Shown here: one piece after another, positions 7,283 through 10,100 of the stretch
Position numbering within the stretch: the first letter of the stretch is position 1
Layout: each line of letters opens with the position of its first letter
NCBI GenBank assembly: GCA_965657165.1
Contig: CBFHNG010000054.1
Coordinates: forward strand, 1-10,100
Reading direction: 5' to 3'
DNA: 10,100 bases
Origin: UBA3537 sp965657165
GTDB lineage: Bacteria; Bacteroidota; Bacteroidia; Flavobacteriales; Flavobacteriaceae
Program-made: the position numbers and the translations under genes
Notes under the pieces: model-generated
Told to the model about the DNA's origin: nothing
What the model saw: the letters and a program-made list of their open reading frames with translations, nothing else
Databases searched by the model: none

Positions 7283-7318
7283 GAAATTTAAATCAATCAA
7301 CCTCCAACAAATATAGAA

Positions 7319-7918
7319 TTAAAATTCAAAACTTAACTGGTTTGGCAGGAGTTTAAAAGACATTCTGTGGTATTTTGTAGGGCCGTATTTTTTAATGGCT
7401 TCTCGATGTTCTTTTGTGGGGTATCCCTTGTTTTTTTTCCAGTTATACATAGGGAGCTCCTTATGAATCTTTTCCATATAATCATCACGGTATGTTTTTG
7501 CCAAAACCGAAGCAGCAGCAATGTTAAGATATTTACCATCCCCTTTTATGATGGTCTCAAAAGGAATGTCATTATATGGTTTAAAGCGGTTGCCATCAAC
7601 ACTAATAAATGTGACCTTATCTAATTGACCTACAGAGCGGTGCATGGCTAATATTGAGGCATTTAAAATATTAATTTTATCAATTTCGTGAGGGAAAATA
7701 TGTGCTACAGCATAGCCAATAGCTTCTTTTTCGATAATTGGCCGAAGCATTTCTCGCTTTGAATGAGAAAGTTGCTTTGAATCATTCAGTAATCTATTTT
7801 TAAAAGTTTTTGGTAAAATTACTGCAGCCGCAGTTACAGGTCCAGCCAAACATCCTCTGCCGGCTTCATCTGTGCCACATTCAAATTTTTGGTTACTAAA
7901 ACTGAGTTTGAGTGTCAA
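7319..7918 (-). CDS. rnhB: Ribonuclease HII
   Basis: Cleaves the RNA strand of RNA-DNA hybrids and starts removal of ribonucleotides misincorporated in DNA; cytoplasmic and metal-dependent. The 199 residues match the family's usual size. Motifs in order: GTDEAGRGCLAGPV (15-28) with the catalytic D17 and E18, DSKQL (46-50), VDGNRF with D108, AAASVLAKTYRD with D145, and the C-terminal substrate-contact segment GYPTKEHREAIKKYGPTKYHR (165-185). All four acidic active-site positions are present. The only standard start before the essential GTDEAGRG is the TTG at 7918. The next in-frame ATG is codon 57, past the active site, and the frame upstream reaches a stop at about 7949-7951 without an ATG or GTG. 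AAGGA directly abuts the TTG. Followed 36 bp later by the lipoprotein gene. Confidence 0.96.
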   Translation of the reverse strand: MTLKLSFSNQKFECGTDEAGRGCLAGPVTAAAVILPKTFKNRLLNDSKQLSHSKREMLRPIIEKEAIGYAVAHIFPHEIDKINILNASILAMHRSVGQLDKVTFISVDGNRFKPYNDIPFETIIKGDGKYLNIAAASVLAKTYRDDYMEKIHKELPMYNWKKNKGYPTKEHREAIKKYGPTKYHRMSFKLLPNQLSFEF

Positions 7919-7938
7919 TCCTTGTGATATATTATTGG

Positions 7939-7967
7939 TAAATATAAATTACTTTTTTTGATTACAA
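7939..7967 (-). promoter_or_regulatory. Candidate rnhB promoter
   Basis: On the minus strand TTG (7965-7967), an 18-bp spacer and TATATTTA (7939-7946), one base away from TANNTTTG. Transcription would start near 7932, about 14 nt before the TTG start codon, which supports that start. Confidence 0.5.
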
Positions 7968-7972
7968 TCAAA
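7957..7972. repeat. Perfect 7-bp inverted repeat in the divergent promoter region
   Basis: TTTGATT (7957-7963) and its exact reverse complement AATCAAA (7966-7972) flank the dinucleotide AC. The palindrome overlaps the -33 element proposed for rnhB and lies about 26 bp upstream of the porin -7 element, a position suited to an operator. Short AT-rich palindromes also arise by chance, so function is unproven. Confidence 0.35.
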
Positions 7973-7997
7973 TCCAATAAAATCCCTAATAATTTCC

Positions 7998-8005
7998 TAC
8001 TTTTG
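7998..8005 (+). promoter_or_regulatory. -7 element of the porin gene promoter
   Basis: TACTTTTG is a full match to TANNTTTG, 29 bp before the ATG at 8035. No TTG lies at the expected -33 position, so the promoter may need an activator or be intrinsically weaker. Confidence 0.5.
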
Positions 8006-8034
8006 AACCAACAATTTAGAACCCTCAATAGGTC

Positions 8035-9996
8035 ATGTATAAATATCTGTTTGTTTTTTTTCTATTTCTTGTAGCCAATAATACTTACGGTCAACGTAAT
8101 TTGAAAACTTTAGATGGTAGTGCTAAAAGATCAAACACTTCTAGAAACATGGAAACAGATAGTCTCTATGACAGAGGAACAAAAAAAGTTGCCAAAAACA
8201 CAGATGCAAAAATTGAAGATTATAAAATCATTTCAAGAAAAGGGGATTCCACCCACGTTGATACAACATTAACAATTCAAAAAGAATATAAATTCAATTA
8301 CTTAAGAAGAGATTATTTTGAGCTTTTGCCTTTTAACAATATGGGTCAGACCTATAATACTTTGAGTCACAATATGTCTAGTCAAAGTATGCTGCCAAGT
8401 TTTGGAACAAAGGGCAAGCACTATAATTATATGAGTGTAGACGATATAAATTATTATCATGTGCCAACTCCTCTCACCGAATTGATGTTTAAGTCGAATT
8501 TTGAACAAGGTCAATTGCTCGATGCCTTTTTCACCACCAATACTTCAGAACAATTTAATTTTTCTATCGCCTACAAGGGTATGCGTTCATTAGGGAAGTA
8601 TCAACATATATTGTCAAGTACAGGAAATTTCAGATTTACGACAAGTTATCATACCAAAAATAAACGCTATCATGCACGTGCTCATATGGTAACTCAAGAT
8701 ATTTTAAATCAGGAAAATGGTGGAATTTCGGATGAAGATCTTGTGGAATTTGAAAATGGGAATGAAGAGTTTATTGACCGTTCTTTGTTTGACCCTCTTT
8801 TTGAAGACGCACAAAGTAGTTTGGAAGGCCGCCGCTATTATTTGGATCACACATATCAGCTAAAGAAGCAAGACTCATTAGGGAATAATGGAATAAAAAT
8901 TGGTAACTCGATATATATTGAAGACAAATACTATCATTACACCCAAAATAGGAATGCTACTATTTTTGGTGATGCATTTGTAACCTCAAACCTATCTGAC
9001 AAAAACACATTTGAGCATTTCTACACTTCGTTTAATGCAGAGTATAACAATAAAATATTAGGGGAATTATCGGCACAGTTGAGCTATAATTCATTTAATT
9101 ATGGCTACAACTCTTTAGTCATACTCAATGGGCAAACCATCACCAATCGACTAAAGGAATCTGTACTGTCTTTTGAAGGAGGTTATGCGCATCAGCTTGG
9201 TCCGGTGGAGCTAAAAGCCAATCTTGGAATTAATGTCAGTGGCGACTTAGAAGGTAATTTTCTTGATGCTCAAGCCAACTATAGCATCAATGATGATATG
9301 CGTGCAACCGCCAGAATCAATTTAAATTCATCTGTTGCAGACTACAACTATCGACTTTATCAAAGTGATTATTTGAACTACAACTGGCAAAATAACTTTA
9401 AAAACCAACAAACTCAACAATTGGCTTTTGATTTCCACTCCAACAAATACGGTGTTTTATCACTCGATTATTCCACCATAAACAACTACCTGTATTTTGA
9501 AAACAAAGAACAACAAGGGGTAAAGCCTTATCAGTATGACGGCACAGTCAATTATTTTCGTGCCAAGTATGAGAAAGAATTTAAGTTTAAAAATTTCGCA
9601 TTAAACAACACAATAATGTACCAGCAAGTGCTGGATGGCGATCAAGTTCTCAATGTTCCTCAATTGAATATAAGAAATACCTTGTATTATGCCAATGAAT
9701 TTTTTGAAAAAGCATTGTATTTACAAACAGGTATCAACTTTAGTTATTTTTCTGATTATAACATGAATGCCTACGATCCAGTACTTTCAGAATTTTATGT
9801 GCAAAATCAAAAAACATTAGGAAATTTTCCGCGTTTAGACTTTTTTATAAACGCAAAAATTCAGCAAACTCGACTATTTTTGAAAGCCGAACATTTTAAT
9901 TCTGCCATGACCGGCTACAATTTCTATTCAGCACCCAACTATCCCTACCGCGATTTTATTGTTCGTTTTGGTATTGTTTGGAACTTCTTTTTGTAG
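8035..9996 (+). CDS. Putative outer-membrane porin (Porin_10-like)
   Basis: 653 residues with an N-terminal signal peptide (MYKYLFVFFLFLVANNTYG, cleavage likely near residue 19). A polar, Ser/Thr/Lys-rich segment follows at about 20-85. A conserved block then spans about 91-190, with RRDYFELLPFNNMGQTYN, the DDINYYHVPTPLTEL stretch and FNFSIAYKGMRSLGKYQH, which I associate with the Bacteroidota 'putative porin' family. The rest consists of alternating hydrophobic and polar strands rich in Tyr, Phe and Asn, as in a beta-barrel. The chain ends on an aromatic strand (RFGIVWNFFL), the usual outer-membrane insertion signal. Substrate is unknown, and no TonB box, plug domain or SusD partner is seen. 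The ATG at 8035 is the only start that gives the complete signal peptide. It is divergent from rnhB across 116 bp and has no clear terminator after the stop. Confidence 0.87.
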   Translation: MYKYLFVFFLFLVANNTYGQRNLKTLDGSAKRSNTSRNMETDSLYDRGTKKVAKNTDAKIEDYKIISRKGDSTHVDTTLTIQKEYKFNYLRRDYFELLPFNNMGQTYNTLSHNMSSQSMLPSFGTKGKHYNYMSVDDINYYHVPTPLTELMFKSNFEQGQLLDAFFTTNTSEQFNFSIAYKGMRSLGKYQHILSSTGNFRFTTSYHTKNKRYHARAHMVTQDILNQENGGISDEDLVEFENGNEEFIDRSLFDPLFEDAQSSLEGRRYYLDHTYQLKKQDSLGNNGIKIGNSIYIEDKYYHYTQNRNATIFGDAFVTSNLSDKNTFEHFYTSFNAEYNNKILGELSAQLSYNSFNYGYNSLVILNGQTITNRLKESVLSFEGGYAHQLGPVELKANLGINVSGDLEGNFLDAQANYSINDDMRATARINLNSSVADYNYRLYQSDYLNYNWQNNFKNQQTQQLAFDFHSNKYGVLSLDYSTINNYLYFENKEQQGVKPYQYDGTVNYFRAKYEKEFKFKNFALNNTIMYQQVLDGDQVLNVPQLNIRNTLYYANEFFEKALYLQTGINFSYFSDYNMNAYDPVLSEFYVQNQKTLGNFPRLDFFINAKIQQTRLFLKAEHFNSAMTGYNFYSAPNYPYRDFIVRFGIVWNFFL

Positions 9997-10052
9997 TTTA
10001 CAGGTTAAAAAACACTTTTCTTTATTTTTTTTCAAAATTAATATAAAAAGTA

Positions 10053-10083
10053 TTGTGAGTGTAGGAAAAGGGTTTTATATTTG
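10053..10083 (+). promoter_or_regulatory. Strong outward promoter at the right edge
   Basis: TTG (10053-10055), a 20-bp spacer and TATATTTG (10076-10083), followed by GCACCCGC. Both elements match the Bacteroidota consensus. The gene it drives starts outside the window. The GC-rich initial transcribed region resembles leaders I associate with tRNA or other stable-RNA genes in flavobacteria, but an ATG at the very end (10098-10100) could instead be a start codon. Confidence 0.6.
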
Positions 10084-10100
10084 CACCCGCTTTGCGTATG

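Noticed and set aside
7283..7300. Longer lipoprotein start at an in-frame TTG (7300)
   Set aside because: It would put acidic and polar residues ahead of the signal peptide. The ATG at 7282 gives the standard M-L-R-K lipoprotein signal.
7333..7624. Open frames overlapping rnhB in other frames (7333-7539 minus, 7367-7624 plus)
   Set aside because: rnhB has all four active-site acids and normal length across this span. The alternates show no recognisable features.
8302..8514. Minus-strand 70-codon frame inside the porin gene
   Set aside because: Antisense to the most conserved block of the porin, with no domain, promoter or plausible product.
1..10100. Mobile elements, CRISPR arrays, phage genes or a defence system
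   Set aside because: I saw no transposase, integrase, direct-repeat arrays, terminal inverted repeats or defence-type domains on either strand. The genes are core or typical flavobacterial genes with uniform base composition.

Overview
The window looks like a chromosomal housekeeping region from a marine-type flavobacterium (Bacteroidota, Flavobacteriaceae-like). The basis is low G+C with AT-rich intergenic DNA, the lack of clear Shine-Dalgarno sequences, Bacteroidota-type promoters (TTG, about 19 bp, TANNTTTG), and gene families typical of or restricted to that phylum: a Porin_10-like putative porin, a DUF4890-like periplasmic protein, and a lysyl-tRNA synthetase with a C-terminal extension. 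I see no mobile element, CRISPR array, tRNA or rRNA gene.

Layout, left to right. (1) Positions 1-677, minus strand: a TauE/SafE-family membrane exporter whose C-terminus runs off the left edge. (2) 825-1721, plus: an unrecognised polytopic membrane protein of 298 residues. (3) 1775-2209, minus: a small secreted protein with Spy/CpxP-like repeats and a very basic tail. It converges on gene 2, and a hairpin that can act as a terminator lies between them. (4) 2272-3969, minus: lysS, with a textbook Bacteroidota promoter just upstream. (5) 4108-4266, plus: a 52-residue YqaE/Pmp3-type membrane protein. (6) 4284-4982, plus: lipB (octanoyltransferase), 17 bp after gene 5. (7) 4979-7282, minus: a large lipoprotein with a predicted C-terminal beta-propeller, overlapping the 3' end of lipB by 4 bp. 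(8) 7319-7918, minus: rnhB (RNase HII) with a TTG start, likely cotranscribed with gene 7. (9) 8035-9996, plus: a putative outer-membrane porin, divergent from rnhB. (10) 10053-10083: a strong promoter pointing out of the right edge.

The genes do not form one pathway. Likely transcription units are lysS with the DUF4890-like gene, yqaE with lipB (which may also have its own promoter), and rnhB with the lipoprotein gene. The coding content is ordinary core genome. The items most worth a second look are the two proteins of unknown function (the membrane protein at 825-1721 and the propeller lipoprotein at 4979-7282), the start-codon and promoter arrangements of rnhB and lipB, and the palindrome in the rnhB/porin divergent promoter region. 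I found no convincing new multi-gene system.
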